From Ophiosphaerella korrae (Eukaryota > Ascomycota > Dothideomycetes > Pleosporales > Phaeosphaeriaceae), in the NCBI GenBank assembly GCA_028456385.1, contig JALNQF010000409.1, positions 1 through 33,571 on the forward strand: DNA of 33,571 nucleotides, in the 5' to 3' direction. The translations under genes and the position numbers were made by a program. Below the pieces are notes generated by a model that had not been told where the DNA came from, did not search any database, and saw only the letters and a list, made by a program, of their open reading frames with translations. Each line of letters starts with the position of its first letter. Within the stretch, counting starts at the first letter, position 1. Positions 12,851 to 26,195 of the stretch are shown here, piece by piece.

Positions 12851-13468
12851 GTTACTAAATATAGCTTAGTAAGTATTAGCTATTTTATGTAATTAGCGGG
12901 TATTAGTTAGAAGTTCTATCCTATTTGTTTAGGCCTATTATCTTAGACCTAGGTGCCTATAGTATATTACTACTTATCTAAGATTGTAGCTAGTAACCCT
13001 ATTTAAACTAGTATAGCTAATGTAAGTATAAGTAGATAATGTTAAGATCGCGGCGTACTTAACGCTACTATACCTTTAGCTAATAGCTATAGTAGTATAA
13101 ACACTACCTATCCTAGACCTACTAGGGGTTTTATACAACTAACCCCTAATAAAGATATATTTAAAGTTAGATTTTATATCTCTAAAGGCTAAGACTTAGG
13201 CTAGAGAGCTAGGGTTTAACTTATATACTATTTCTCCGTGTCTATTAATATAAGTTTTAAGAGTATTAGCTTTAAGGGTTGTATTATAGAAAAATATAGG
13301 TAACTAAAGCTTTTCTCGCTATTAGTTAATAATAGATATGTAATTATTACTACTATCTAGACGAGGAGAAGCACTAGTAGCTCTACTAGATAGAAAAACA
13401 AAGGGTTAAAAAGTTTATATAGACGTAGTTTAGCTTATATAATAATATAGGACTATAGCTAGAGTTAA
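12851..13468 (+). pseudogene. Possible decayed coding frame, weak
   Basis: About 206 codons read in one frame with roughly 16 TAA/TAG. The decoded peptide has a mixed composition with Pro-, Ser- and Thr-containing stretches near 13090-13140 (fragment TTYPRPTRGF), which looks more protein-like than neighbouring readings. There is no identifiable domain or homologue in the window. The minus strand at 13660-13860 gives a similarly suggestive reading, so the strand of any real gene here is uncertain. Confidence 0.2.
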
Positions 13469-15481
13469 TATAGTTACTCTACTACTCTTTAGTGTACTAT
13501 TTAAGAATTTTTTATTATAAGGCTATAACACTAACTTAATAGTAGTTATACCTATAATATAGATAAGAATAGCATTAAAAAGTCTTATTATAGTATAAGA
13601 AGTATTTTAGATAGAAGTTTTAGTAGTAGGCTAAGTACTAAAGAGAGTAGCGAAATACCTACTTTAATTACAGTATAATCTTACAGCATTAAAATTCTTA
13701 GAGCCTTAATATTAAATAGGTTAATCTATCGCTAAATTAAATATAGTGTACTTAGTGCCTTAGCTATAGTAGAACCTTTAAGTAAATCCTTTAATAAATA
13801 CTAATAGGTTCTCCTTATTTAACTTAATAATCTTCTTAATTAATATCGCTGCTTTTTAACTTATTTTAGCTACTTACTTAAGATACTTTCTTTACTATTA
13901 TTAACCCTCTATATATAGAATATATGTATCGCTAGTTAAGATACAAATTATTTTAAGAATGTAGCCTATTTTATAAATTAGGTACGTTAATTATTGTTAT
14001 AGATAGATATCTAATATTCTCTTATATAGGTAGTGTATAGTTGTAATTTCTATCCTTAAGATCTAGTTACTAACGCCTTTACTTATGTTATCTACGCTTT
14101 TGCTAATATTTAACCTAAAACTAGAGAAGTCTATCTATCTAATACTTAGTCTAATATATAAAAGTACTATCCTTCTAACTTATAGACTAAGACTAGTCTT
14201 AATGTCTATAGATGCGTAAAATAGCTCTACTTATAAAAAAAACAAAATCGCTAGCTAAAAATACTACTATCTATTAGTAGATAGTTGTATTCTAGTAACT
14301 TTACTCTACTAGCTTCTATAGTTGTAGGTAGGTCTAGGTTTATAAGTAGTACTATTACTCTTCTTAAAGATCTTAGCTTTAATAGTATAGATTTGTTTAA
14401 TATATAATATAAGCTTTATACTCTCTAATATATTTGTGTAGGCTTTAATTTAGACTAAGAGTTCTTGTAAAGTATCTAAACTAAGCTAGTATCTTGTTAT
14501 ATATTAAATAGTAGTTGTAGATAAGCTTTAGGCTAATAATCTAGTTGTACTACTAGCTAAAACTTGTAAGGTATAACCTTAGTCGCCTTACTGTATAGAG
14601 AAAGCTAATAAAGCTAGCAACTTAATATATACTTAGTATAATATACACCTTAAAACTACCTCTTATTAACTACTGCGACTTTAGTAGGTAAGTAATAGTA
14701 ACTAGGTATAAAAAATCTCTAATTTACGTAATATAGGGCCTAGTAACTATAATATCTTAAAGTTAGCTACTATAGATAAATACTTAGACTTTTAGAATTT
14801 AATGTAAGTTTAATTCTAAGGATTAATTATTTCTAACTCTTTTAAGGGCGTATAGCTACTCTAGTAGTAATTCTAGCGCAAGCTCCTACAACGTAAACTA
14901 GAACTAATTATCGACGATCTAAAGTAGTACTCTATTTAATACTAATAAAGTAGTTAATAACTACGTTAGATCTAGGGTTCCTACTAGTAAAATTATAATT
15001 AGGATGCTACTTTATAGTTGCTCTTTTGCAAATACTAATAGCTCTAGGATACCTTACTTTAGTGTTAGTAAAGGTATATAGGAATTAGAGATATATAATT
15101 ATAAGGACTTACTATAGCTAGGCATAGTTAAGATAGATTCTACTATTAGGGTAAGCTAGAGCTATAACACTATATAACGACTTATAGTAAGCTTTAATAC
15201 ACCTAAAGTTATATTAATAAAAGTAGTATATATTAAAGCTAAGGGCCTTAGTAGTATAATGTAGTAGGAATTAAGTAGTAATAAAAAAGGTAATAGGTCT
15301 CTTATCTAAACTATAAGACTTGTAACCTTACTTTTACTACTATATTAATACTATAGTTTGTTAAAACTCTTAGAGGAGTTAGCGCTCTTAAAAAGAGTAT
15401 TAACTTACTAGAATATCCTAAATCTATATACGGAAATTTAAAGGTAGGAATAAATAATTAGATAGGCTAATCTTATTTATT
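13469..15481. other. RIP-degraded DNA, no recognisable gene
   Basis: No repeat, RNA gene or decodable domain was found. The texture is uniform with the rest of the window, and peptide readings on both strands are uninformative. Confidence 0.4.
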
Positions 15482-17079
15482 ACTTAAAAGACTATATATC
15501 CTTTACCTACTTCTTTACTTCTATTAACCTTCTACTTTAGTACGTAGTAGTAAAATATATACCTTGAAAATATAATTCTTATAGGTAATTATGCTTTTAT
15601 ACTATAGTATGTTTAAAGAGGTTTAGCTAAAGATACTACTTTTTAGTCTAAGTTATAGCGTCTAATAGATAGTATACTTTAACGTAGGCTATACAAGAAT
15701 ATTAAGTATAAAATAAAGCTATTTAAAGTAGTATAGTTAAATGTAAAATTAGTATTAGAATCTTACGCCCTCTTAACTTTAAATTCTAGTCCTACCCTAT
15801 AGATAAGGAGAACGCTAGAAGCACAAAGACTACTTAGAGCTAATATAATTTTAATTATATATAGTAAGCTACGCTACTATAGCTAATAGTAGGTCTTAGT
15901 AGAGTTATTTCTACTAAGGTCTATTAGTTTAAGCGAAATTTTCTACGAGCAATCTTCTACTCTCTTAGTTTAACGCTCTATTTTCTTTAGTTGTAACTAC
16001 TCTCCGCCCTCTAGTAGATAAGACTCTCTAATATTAAAACCTTTATTAGAATCTTAATTTATACTCCCTCTACCTTCGCCTATAACAAGACTTAACACGA
16101 AAAAGAATATAGGATAAAACTACCTTATAATTTAAGATACACCTAGTAAATTATATAGTATCTTAACGCCTCGTAGAGTAAAGTTTCTTAGGGTAGGCTC
16201 CTCTAGTATACTCTTTATATATCTAGATAGACCTAGTAAAGTCTATAAGCTCCTTAAGAGAATAAAGTCTAAATCCTAATACTTATTTTGTACGCAACTA
16301 TATAGAAACATTAACTAGACCTAATTAATAAAGGTTATTATAGCTAAGGTCCTTATTTTAAAGAGGGGGAAGCTTAATTAACTTAATATAATTAGCGTCT
16401 TTAGACTAATATTATCTCTATATTAAGTTAATCCTATCTTAATAGGTAATTAAGTTTTACAAATATATATAAAGCGTCTACTTAGCTATTTTAGTTAGAT
16501 ACCTTACTATTTCTTTATTGTATCTAGATAATCTACGACACAATAGAATTGTAGCTATATCTATTATTAGTTGCGTTAGCTAACGCCTATATATCCTTAT
16601 AGTATCTACTAGCCCTAGGCGGCGCTTAAGAAGCTAATCCTCTAACAATAATTATTAATAAAGAGTTAAATTTTCCTATAAGATACTATAATTCTATAGG
16701 TACCCCTATATTACCTTCTCTTAGTAACTATTAGAGCTACTTAGACCTTTTTAGAACTAAAGAAGGCTAACCTTAAGTCTTATAGCAACTAGAGTAAAAA
16801 GTATACTTTTAGCTATCTAATTATATATATAAAACTAGTGTTAATAGATTAACTTACTATAGTAAAAGCTATTAAGTTAGATTTTCTATTAATAAAGGAA
16901 GGACTTAGAAGGTTATAGTATTATATTATAGTAATTATCTACACTATAACAAAAGAGACCTTTAAATATTCTACTTTAGAGTTCCCTAAAATATTCTAGA
17001 GGGCCTAGCTATATTTAGATAGATCTAGCTAAATTGTAAGCACGAATTATTTATAAATTATATATTAGTTAAGATTAGT
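15482..17079 (+). pseudogene. Decayed coding sequence, copy A of a two-copy family
   Basis: This is one of two diverged copies of an unknown coding sequence; the other is at 25022-25850. Block 1 (15566-15618) decodes to ENIILIGNYAFILQYVQRG, against KNIILIGSYTFILQYIQRS in the other copy. Block 2 (16579-16637) decodes to a segment ending LALGGAQEANPLT, against LALSSAQEAKPLT. Here the blocks are 1013 bases apart and in different frames, while in the other copy they are 396 bases apart and in the same frame, so this copy carries extra DNA or the other has lost it, with a frameshift. After block 2 the frame continues about 150 codons (fragment QSYLDLFRTKEGQPQVLQQL) to about 17079. No family is recognised; a transposon ORF is inferred from its two-copy state and RIP damage. 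Confidence 0.45.
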
Positions 17080-20000
17080 TAGAGTTCTTATAATATTACT
17101 ATCTAAACTTAATTATATATATCTATAGCCCCTTAAATGCTCTTATTAATATTAAGGTTATATAAATACTTAAAGTCTACTACTTTGCGCTAAAATCCTA
17201 TAAATTAGAGCTTAAGTATAAGATAGACCTTAAAGTCCTATAATAGATATAAAAAGACAATCTTAGTAGAACCTTCTAGTTAGTAGTAGTCTTAGGCTAC
17301 TAAACAGCTCTAGTTTTATAATATAAGATTAGGCGATAAATAACATTTAGAAAACTACTTTCTAACTAAGCGTATCCTTACTACTTACAACTAGGAGTTA
17401 GCACCTATTATAGAAACGAGCTACTACGCTATAGGCGCTCGATATAAGCCTAATACTAAAGCTAAGAATTAAGAAAGTAATAGATTTAAAATTAGTTAGT
17501 AGGATGTATATAGTATTATTAATAGAGATAGCGTATATAAGATAGAATATATTACGTATTAGGGTTTAAGTAGCATACTATATATATAAAAATAGCTTAG
17601 GTAAGCTTAAGATAATAGAGGATGCGCGTAGTAGGATTAAAATAAATTAAAATTTCTCTAATCTAACATCTATCTACGTGTACTAGAAAACCCTATAAGC
17701 TAGAACTTTTTATTACTATATATCCTACAACTATTAATAAACTTAGAAACTCTTAGTATAATATAATTATACTATATTCTCTACCTAGTTAATTTCTCTT
17801 AAAGTAAAACTTGTTACTAATTCTATAATAGTTGTTTATACTTACTAGCTTTAGCTTAGAGAGTTTTAGATTTAATAATTACCTTTTATATTTACTCTAT
17901 ATTATAGGATACTATAGATAGATGTCTTAAAAGTATAAGCTAAGCTTAGATACCTATTAGCTAACTAACTTACTCTTCTATACTACTATAACGCTCGTGT
18001 AGCTAAGACTACTAAAAGTAGTAAGTTATAGGGTAATAAAGAGAATTTTAGTAAATAGAATACTACAACTATACTTTAGATTATTTATCCTAAGATTCTA
18101 GAGTTATAATACCTTACGTTAGCGTTACTATATCTACTAGCGCTAATAGTTTTCTAGCACGTAGGGTTTTCTAGTATACGTAGATAGACGTTAGTTAATA
18201 GATAATACTATTAGAAGTACTATCCTTTTTCCTTTTTTACTAAAGTACGCTCTTCTTTCTAAATCTATCTATAATAGACTATAATATACGTAGCTCTTAT
18301 AATTGTCCTTCTTATACTTCTACTTAGATACTTAGTTTTTACTCTTTTTAAAGAAGTAGCAGCCTACTATATATAACTACTCTAGGCTACTATTAATTAT
18401 ATAAATACATTGTATATATAGTAGTAAATTGCTACTCTTAACTTTAAACTTTTTTAATAGTAAATAACATAGGTTTTCTAATCTATAGTAGTTATAATAA
18501 GTTCTACTAGGAAGTCTAGAGGGGGGAAGGATAGATATAGATAGGTTGTAGAGATAAACTACAAGTAGGCGAATAAATAGTATAGGAATCTAGCGTAGTA
18601 GAAGATATAGAGGTGTATAGGCGTATAGCGTATAGACTGTCTTTATTTTGCTAAGATAAGAAGAACTTAAGTATTAACTTCTTACTAAGGCTTTTAAAGG
18701 TATTTATTTAGTAAGATAAATATAATAAATAATATATCTATTATATATAGGCTTTTTAATTTCTTACTAGATAACTATTAAAATATTTAGTACTAGGCCT
18801 AATCTTTAATATATATATATACCTAGGTTATGTTAATTTTATTTTATTTATTAAAGTAAAGTTATTATATAAGTAATAATGTAGTACTAAGCCTTATATA
18901 AGGTATTCTTAGCTATAAGTTTAGTATAGATAACTACTTTTTCTCTTAAATAATATACTATTACAAAAGAGTGTATACTACAAGTAATATTTTATTTACC
19001 TAAAAAATAATAAGTTAAAACTAATATTAAGAGATAGTTATATTTTTACTCTAACACGAACTAGTAGAATTATAAAGCGTCTATTTTATCTCTATATTAG
19101 TACGTCTTAATAGATTAACTTAACAATATAAACTTAATAGCGCTTAACCTTAGTTTATACTACTAATTTTATAGGTATATAAACCCTAGCTTTTAGGATA
19201 ATTTTATACTAACTATATAGTAATTAATCCTATACAAAACTAGACTATAGAGTATATATAATATAGTACCTAGGTATTATATCTATAAATAATACAATTA
19301 AAGCTATATTTAGTAGCTATTTATATAAGAACAAGACACTTGATGTAGATTATCTAGGTCTTATATTTCTAAAAACGAGTTTAGCTAGTGCTATACACGC
19401 TACTACTATCTAACAAATTATTTCTACGTATACTTCTACTAAGTAGTAGAAAGGTGTTTAATAGATAGTTTCTAGCTAAGTTATAACTCTATAGTTTTTA
19501 TTATTTTGTTATAATTTATAAAAGAAGAATTTAAAATATATAATATCTAACGTCTATCTACCTATAACGTCTATCTACTTATAATAGAACTACTACTATA
19601 GTAGAATAATATCCTCTTCTTTAGTATCTAGAATATACTAACACTATTATATAGGAGTATAAATACTATAAATTAATAGATTAGCTAGCCTTATACTTAT
19701 TACTATATTTAGAGTAAAAGGTTATAGTAGTCTTAGGCTTACTACTAGAGGTTATGTTTATAGCTATTATTTACGTCTTAGCTATTAGCTCCTACTTAAT
19801 TACAAGATATAGTATCTCTTTAATTTCTAGATCTATAGAGCAAAGGTCTAATTAAGAGCGTTTCTATTCTAAGGCTTTAGTAGTATTACGCACTATATAT
19901 TAAGAATCTAAGAGTATCTCTATATAGAATAGAGATTGTAGTAGAGCTTAGTATAATTATGTTACTATATATTAAAATAAGGCGCTATCCTTAATCCTAA

Positions 20001-21619
20001 TCTTATAACTACTTACCTTCTATTTTTAACCTATACTATCTAACGCAGCGTACTATTAATATTCGCGATAGAGCTATTCTCTCTATTACTATAGTAAGGT
20101 TAGTTACTATGTAGTAAGATATAGTATAGCAAGACACCTTACTAATTAGACTCTTACCTCTACGCTACTACAAGTATATAGAGCTATATTAGAGAGATAT
20201 TAGATCTCCTAAAGGTTTTCTACTAGCCTATAAGTATCTAATAGTAGATAACTTAAATCCTACTTATACTAGACTAGATACAAGGGTACTACTTTTAACT
20301 AGTAAAACTCCTAGAATTTACGTCTTTATCTTAAATTAACTTATTAAACTTAGCTCTATAGTTTTTAGTATCTTAACTTTAATTATTACTCTCTAATCCC
20401 TTAATAGATATATAATATTAAGAGTTAACAAGAGAGTCTTAGAGGGTAAAAGAAGATAGCAACAAAACAATAATTAGTATTATTAATACTTAACATAAAT
20501 TTATTAGAATTAAGTATACTTAAGGTTAAGTAAATATAGAAGTATAGCGCGTTTTTTAGAAGTAAATATTATTAATATATAGTAACTCTAAAAGCCTAAA
20601 GAAAAAAGCGTCTTGCTATACTATATATCTTGCTACGTAGTAACTAACCTTAAGTAGCTATAGATCTAGCTTGTTAGGCGCTAGTATAGATTCTACCTAC
20701 AAATATATAGAGAACCTATTCTACTCTAGTAGTATACTCTAATATCTCTATATCTCGTACTACTATATAGTATTAGAAAAAGAGACGACCTTTAAGACTA
20801 ACTAAGGCCTAATACTAGTAGTACTTTACCTTACTAGAAGAGAAAGGCTTTGTTTAGTATATATTACAAATAGCTACTCTTAAATTTCTCTTATATATTA
20901 AAGATACCTTCCTACCTAATTTATAAAGAGTCTTTATTTTAGTAAAAATAAATATTATATAATATATAGCTACTATTACGCGTATATTAGTATTATAATC
21001 TATTAGCGCCTTAATTAGAGCCTAAAAGTCTAATAGTACTACTTAAGTTATAGCTAGCTATAGGGCTGTAGGTAGCGCTTATTTTATATAGGATTGCTAC
21101 GTAGCTTAGTACTTCTAATTAAAGGTATCTAATTAGAGTAATACTAAAGTAACTCTATAGATTTCCTAACTCTTTGTAGTTACCTTTAGGCCTTTAAAGG
21201 GGTGCGTCGGCATATTTAGTTAATATCTACTAACACTATAATCTATAGTATTAATAAAGCCTATAAAATAACTAACTCTTACTATATACTTATAAAAGAA
21301 TAAAGCGGCTCCTTTACTAATTAGTGTACCTACGTCCTACTATCCTCTAAAGCGTACCTCCTCCCCTATTATACTTGCGTAGCTTAAGACTATACACCCT
21401 ATTAACGAGCTCGCCCCTTAAATAATAGCCTTCTCTTCTACACTCTATATAAGGGGCCTATACTAAATTTGTCCTACGTATAAGTAAAATAAGACTATAG
21501 CCTAGAAGATAGTAAAAGAGTATATCTAACCCTAGTTAACCCTATCTATAAACTATTAACGTCTTATATTCCTTATAGCTAGTAGATTAAGAATAGTATA
21601 TATAGTTAACAATAAAAGT
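17080..21619. other. RIP-degraded DNA, no confident gene
   Basis: The stretch holds a 17-bp tandem repeat at 19549, a short G-run near 18517, and suggestive but unidentifiable plus-strand readings (for example around 20030-20490). I found none of the reverse transcriptase, integrase or RNase H motifs that would mark an LTR or LINE element, and no RNA gene. Confidence 0.4.
19549..19582. repeat. 17-bp tandem duplication
   Basis: Two adjacent copies of AACGTCTATCTACCTAT, differing by one C/T transition, at 19549-19565 and 19566-19582. The period is not a multiple of three, so it would break a reading frame. Confidence 0.8.
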
Positions 21620-22774
21620 ATTCTAAAAGAGTATTATAATAAAGGTATTAATATTAAGTATTAAGTATTTAATTAGCTAGGAATACATATAAATATTATA
21701 CAATATCTTAGTATTATATCTAATAGCCTTATTCTTAAACGTAGGTAATCGCTTTAAATATTAATTTAAGAAAGTAGAGTAGATAAGATTCTATTAAATT
21801 AGAAAATTTACTAGCTATAGGAAGCTGTAGAGGGAATATAACATATATATAGTAATAAGATAATCTATACTAATATTAGATATTATAACTAGGTTATAGT
21901 TTATAGGCGTCTAAAGATTATTAACTTTAAAGGGTGTAGTATTAATAGAGAAGAAGTAGGAACTTGTTATAAGTAGTTTAGTTATAAGGAATCTTTACTA
22001 GATATAAGTCGAAAGACTAATATCTTTATATTTAGCTACGCAATATACAAGGTTATTATAGGTAAATAGCTATACAAGGAGCTTTAAAAATATTACAATT
22101 TAAGGTTACGTATTAAATAACTATATACTAAGAATTAATTCCTAGAAGTTAAAAATATACTATTAGGAGGTTTAATAGAGGGCTATTAGTATAGTAAGTT
22201 TAAATACATAGACGACGTTCTTTAAGAACTTAAATAGTACTATATAGATAAGAGGATAAAGCTAGATTAGTAGTTAATAATATAACAATACGCTAATATT
22301 AGGTACTAAAATCTAATTATTCCTTCCTATATATCCTTTTAAGCCGTTTATCTATAAAGATTATACTATTATATAATTAGATAAATAATTATAAAAGAAA
22401 TATCTAGTTTAACTTATATACTTAAAGTACGTATCTCTAACAAATACACCTAAGTCTTAATAGAACTTATATAGAGTAGTTTATTATAAAAGAAAGTATA
22501 TACTAAGAGTAAAATTATAAATAGAGTTCTTATATTATAGTCTAAGCTTTAGAGACTTTTTACACCTTTAATAAAGACGTTTTATAATCTTATATTAAGT
22601 AAGTCTCTAATATTAAATATAAATAATATCTACTATAGTATATTAGTATATATTATAAGAGGCGTAAGAGTAAAGTATTATAATCTAGGCTACTATAGAG
22701 ACTAAGAGCTTAGCTTAAATAGACTTACTCTAAATAACTATAGGGTCTCCCTATAAGTATACTAAGGAGGTTGT
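21620..22774 (+). pseudogene. Decayed coding frame, product unknown
   Basis: A single plus-strand frame of 385 codons reads through if about 33 TAA/TAG codons are taken as Gln/Trp, a density similar to that of the transposase relic at 27841. The decoded peptide alternates charged helices and hydrophobic segments without low complexity (fragments NFKGCSINREEVGTCYK and YIDDVLQELKQYYIDKR), and Cys, Arg and Asp are placed as in a globular protein. The YIDD fragment resembles a reverse-transcriptase active-site box, but the surrounding sequence does not fit one, so I do not claim it. Other frames have a similar number of stops, so coding status rests on composition only. Confidence 0.3.
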
Positions 22775-22777
22775 TAG

Positions 22778-25021
22778 CACAATACTATTAGTTCTAAATA
22801 GGTATTACTCTCTACTTATAAGACTACCTTTATTATAGTAATACGTAATATAGTATATAATAGCTAAGAGTTAAGTATAGCGCTAGACGCTAGTTAATAG
22901 CTACTAGGTAGTAAGTAGTCTCGCGCTATTAAACTATCGCGAGTAGCCTACTATAATACTAATTTAGACGCCTACGCTAGATAAAACTAAGTAAGAGCGT
23001 AAAGAGCTATCTTTATAAACGCAAGCTAGCTATAGTAAAGATACACTTTATTAGTTATAGTTATTACTATACTACTTACTCCTTCTAGTTACTTATACTC
23101 TAGCGTGTACTTTGCACCTATATAACTTTCTATCTTCGCGCTAATAGTAGCCTATAGTCTCTAGCGCCTCTATAGCGTAAATATAGTAATAGAGAGTAAG
23201 GATTATAATTCTATATTAGTGCACAAGGGGTAGTAATTATAATTAGCGTCTAGTATTAGTATCCTCTATTAAAGCTTTTACACATAATTACTTTACCTAC
23301 TATTATACTTACTATTATACGTTGCGATAGCGTTTATAGCTTATAGTTATATTATTAGCTTATACTAGCTATATAGCGCTATTACTAACTAAGTTAACTA
23401 AAGTATTTAGGTTTTAGACGACCTATTAGTTTACGCAAGAGTAATAGCTACTAATAACTTAATAATGTAGTAAAGCATATAGCTATATTAAAATTACAAG
23501 TAGATATAGGTAGTAGAAGTATATTACGCTGCACCCTTATTACAGCACAATATCTACAAATATCCTAGAGATTAGAGTAATAAGTTAATAGAACTACGAT
23601 ATAGGAAGGTATTCTAGGACTTTTTAAGAAACTTAGTTCTAATAATAGTAATTTATATTCTAGCTTTGTCTGCGTTTAAGATATATAACAACTCTCCTTC
23701 TAGGCGTAAACTCTTATAGGCCTATTTGTAGATAAGTTAAAATACAAATAAAAATTATAGTTAATTAGCTATATTACGTACGTTAAGCTACATTATTTAA
23801 TCTAAATCTAATATCCTTATATTAACCTTATTCCCTACGCTTTTTATTTAACCCTCTTACACTAAACTTCGCAATAACTACTCTTCTTAAAAGATACTAT
23901 AATCTTACTATAAATATAGAGTACTATACTATATACTCTATAGAGCTTTAGAAAGGAAATAAAAAAGCTAGTTATATATTTGTACTTATAAATTATCGCT
24001 GTGTAAGTCTATAGTAGTCTTCTTAAAGCTTTCTAATACTTTAAAAGGTTATATATAGTAATTGTTAAAACAACTAATAATTTCTCTATTACTAGTATTC
24101 TAACTACTACTCTAAATACAAATATTAAGTAACTTAGCGACTATACAGCCTCCTTTGCCTAATCTGTCTAGATAAATCGATATCTTAGCGATTTTCATTT
24201 CCTTGTAGTAATTAGTAGCTCCTATAACTTAGGGATCTAACTAATATTTTAGGTTATATTTTCTATGTAGGCTATATTAACAAATAGGCTCGCTAGAGCT
24301 TACGCCCTAATAGGGAAGAAGTTAGGTATCTTACGTGCTATTGTAGACTTCTACTATTACGCTACTTAAGCTATAGACTATATATTAAAGTAGTACTAAA
24401 AGAGATCTAAAATATACCCTAGATCTATAAGTTAAAGCAATTATTCGCTTAGCAAGATTATAAAGCAACTAGGTAATATTACTCTAGTGCTAGTAATTCC
24501 CTATATATTATTCTTATTAAATAAGTATATAGCCTCTAATAATATTATACTACTCTATAATACTTCTAATAGATACTACTTCTTTTTAAAGTCTCTAGGG
24601 TAGCCGCTTTAAAAAGAAAAGGAAAGACTACATCCTATAGAATAGAAATCCTTAGATAAGCTAATATAGTTAAGGCTTTAAGTAATAAAATATATTATAG
24701 ATAGTGCTATAAACTATTACCTCTACTATAATCTACTAGGATATTCGTAGTAGTTAGCTTTACAAATTAGCCTATAGCCTAGCTAGATATTTATTATATT
24801 AAGTAGAAATCTACAAGTTATATCTAATATTTCGTCTACTAGTATTAATAAAGAGTATAAATAGAATACTTAATCTTTGTATTTAATACTATTTTAGTAG
24901 TTGTATTTTTAGTATACCTAATAGTAATAACGCTTAGTCTAGTTTATCTCGCGATAGATCTTTCTCTATAAGCTATAGTTGTTTACTATTTGCGCGCTTA
25001 ATCCCCTCTAATTAGCTAGCC
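22778..25021. other. RIP-degraded DNA, no recognisable gene
   Basis: No domain, RNA gene or long repeat is visible. The stretch includes 24195-24197, the only TCA trinucleotide that I noticed on the plus strand of the window, in a short T/C-rich segment. Confidence 0.4.
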
Positions 25022-25850
25022 TAGATAGCGATTACAAATACCTAAAATTTAGGCACTAATTATTATTCTAGTTTTATTACCTATACTAAGTATTGTAGTA
25101 ATATCTATACTCCTTGTTTTAAATTAGCTCTAGGAGGGCTTCTAATATATAGAGAGCTAGGTTAGCGTATAGGAAAAGGTTAGAAAATATCTAATAAGGA
25201 TTAAGTTAATCTACTACTAGTAATAGACAATAAAGATATTGCTAAGTTATATACGTGCTTTAGCTAGAGTATATAAAGTCCTAATTTTTCGCTTATAATA
25301 TTCTACTAACAATATAATTTATATACTATTAATAGCTATAACTTTACTATACAAAGCTATAATATACCCCCTAAGAATATAATTCTTATAGGTAGCTATA
25401 CTTTTATACTATAGTATATTTAAAGAAGCTAAAAGGAGGAGGTTATATTCTAGTTAGAGCTAAAGCTTTTAGTAACGAGTATACTTAAACGTAAGAGAGA
25501 TAAAGCTATTAAGTACAAGGCTAAGCCTTTAGGCTATAAAAAATATAAATTAGATATTAAGGCTAATATAAATGTTAAAAATAGTTATAGTTCTAAATAG
25601 AGAAAGTCTAGCTAGCTAAGTAGATTACTTCTCTAGTCTAATAGAGTTACCTACTAGTCTAGTAGTAATAGAGAATTATTTAAATAGTATACTCTTATCC
25701 TAACATCTTCTATTATAGCCTTACGTATAATATATTTATTACTTTTACTATATCTAAAATAAACTATAGTTAACGCTAATATAGTACTATAGTGTCCTCT
25801 TGCCCTAAGTAGCGCTTAAGAAGCTAAACCCCTAACTAACGTTAATCTCC
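25022..25850 (+). pseudogene. Decayed coding sequence, copy B of a two-copy family
   Basis: One plus-strand frame runs through both conserved blocks shared with the copy at 15482-17079 (25373-25425 and 25769-25827). Upstream of block 1 it decodes to a plausible globular stretch (fragments GGLLIYRELGQRIGKG and NLLLVIDNKDIAKLYT). Between the blocks it is Lys/Arg-rich (fragment LKRKRDKAIKYKAKPLGY), suggesting a nucleic-acid-binding or nucleolar-type basic region. Stops occur at Gln/Trp-compatible positions. No family is recognised. The two blocks keep the same register here, so this copy is probably closer to the ancestral arrangement than the other. Confidence 0.45.
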
Positions 25851-26195
25851 TTGTCGCGAAACGTATAGTATAGCGAAATAGATTACTAGTACTTTAAACT
25901 TAAGTAGCTTTAATACTTTAAGTAGATTAGAATTCTTTATAGATTTATAGTAGATTTCTTATATTCTTTCTTAAGTAGTATAAAGTAGTAATTATAAGTA
26001 TATAATAAAAGTATAATTCTTATAAAGTAGAGTAGTAAAATTAATATATAATAGAGCCTAAAATAAGAGTATAAAGAGGGCTCGCTATAACATTCCTAGA
26101 TAGATAATTTAATATAATTAATTTATTTTAACCTTAACTTAACTAAGTTTATTACATTAGTTTTGTGTACACTAAATTTAACACTAAAATCTAAT
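25851..26195. other. RIP-degraded DNA between copy B and the palindromic repeat
   Basis: The frame of copy B may continue for some tens of codons past 25850, but similarity to copy A has ended and nothing is identifiable. No repeat or RNA gene is seen. Confidence 0.35.

Noticed and set aside
22207..22218. YIDD-like reading as a reverse-transcriptase active site
   Set aside because: The flanking residues do not match reverse transcriptase blocks of LTR or LINE elements, and no upstream or downstream polymerase motif could be found.
15566..25827. The A and B copies as the two LTRs of a 10-kb retrotransposon
   Set aside because: The shared blocks decode as protein, the internal spacing differs by over 600 bases, and no primer-binding site, polypurine tract or polymerase lies between them.
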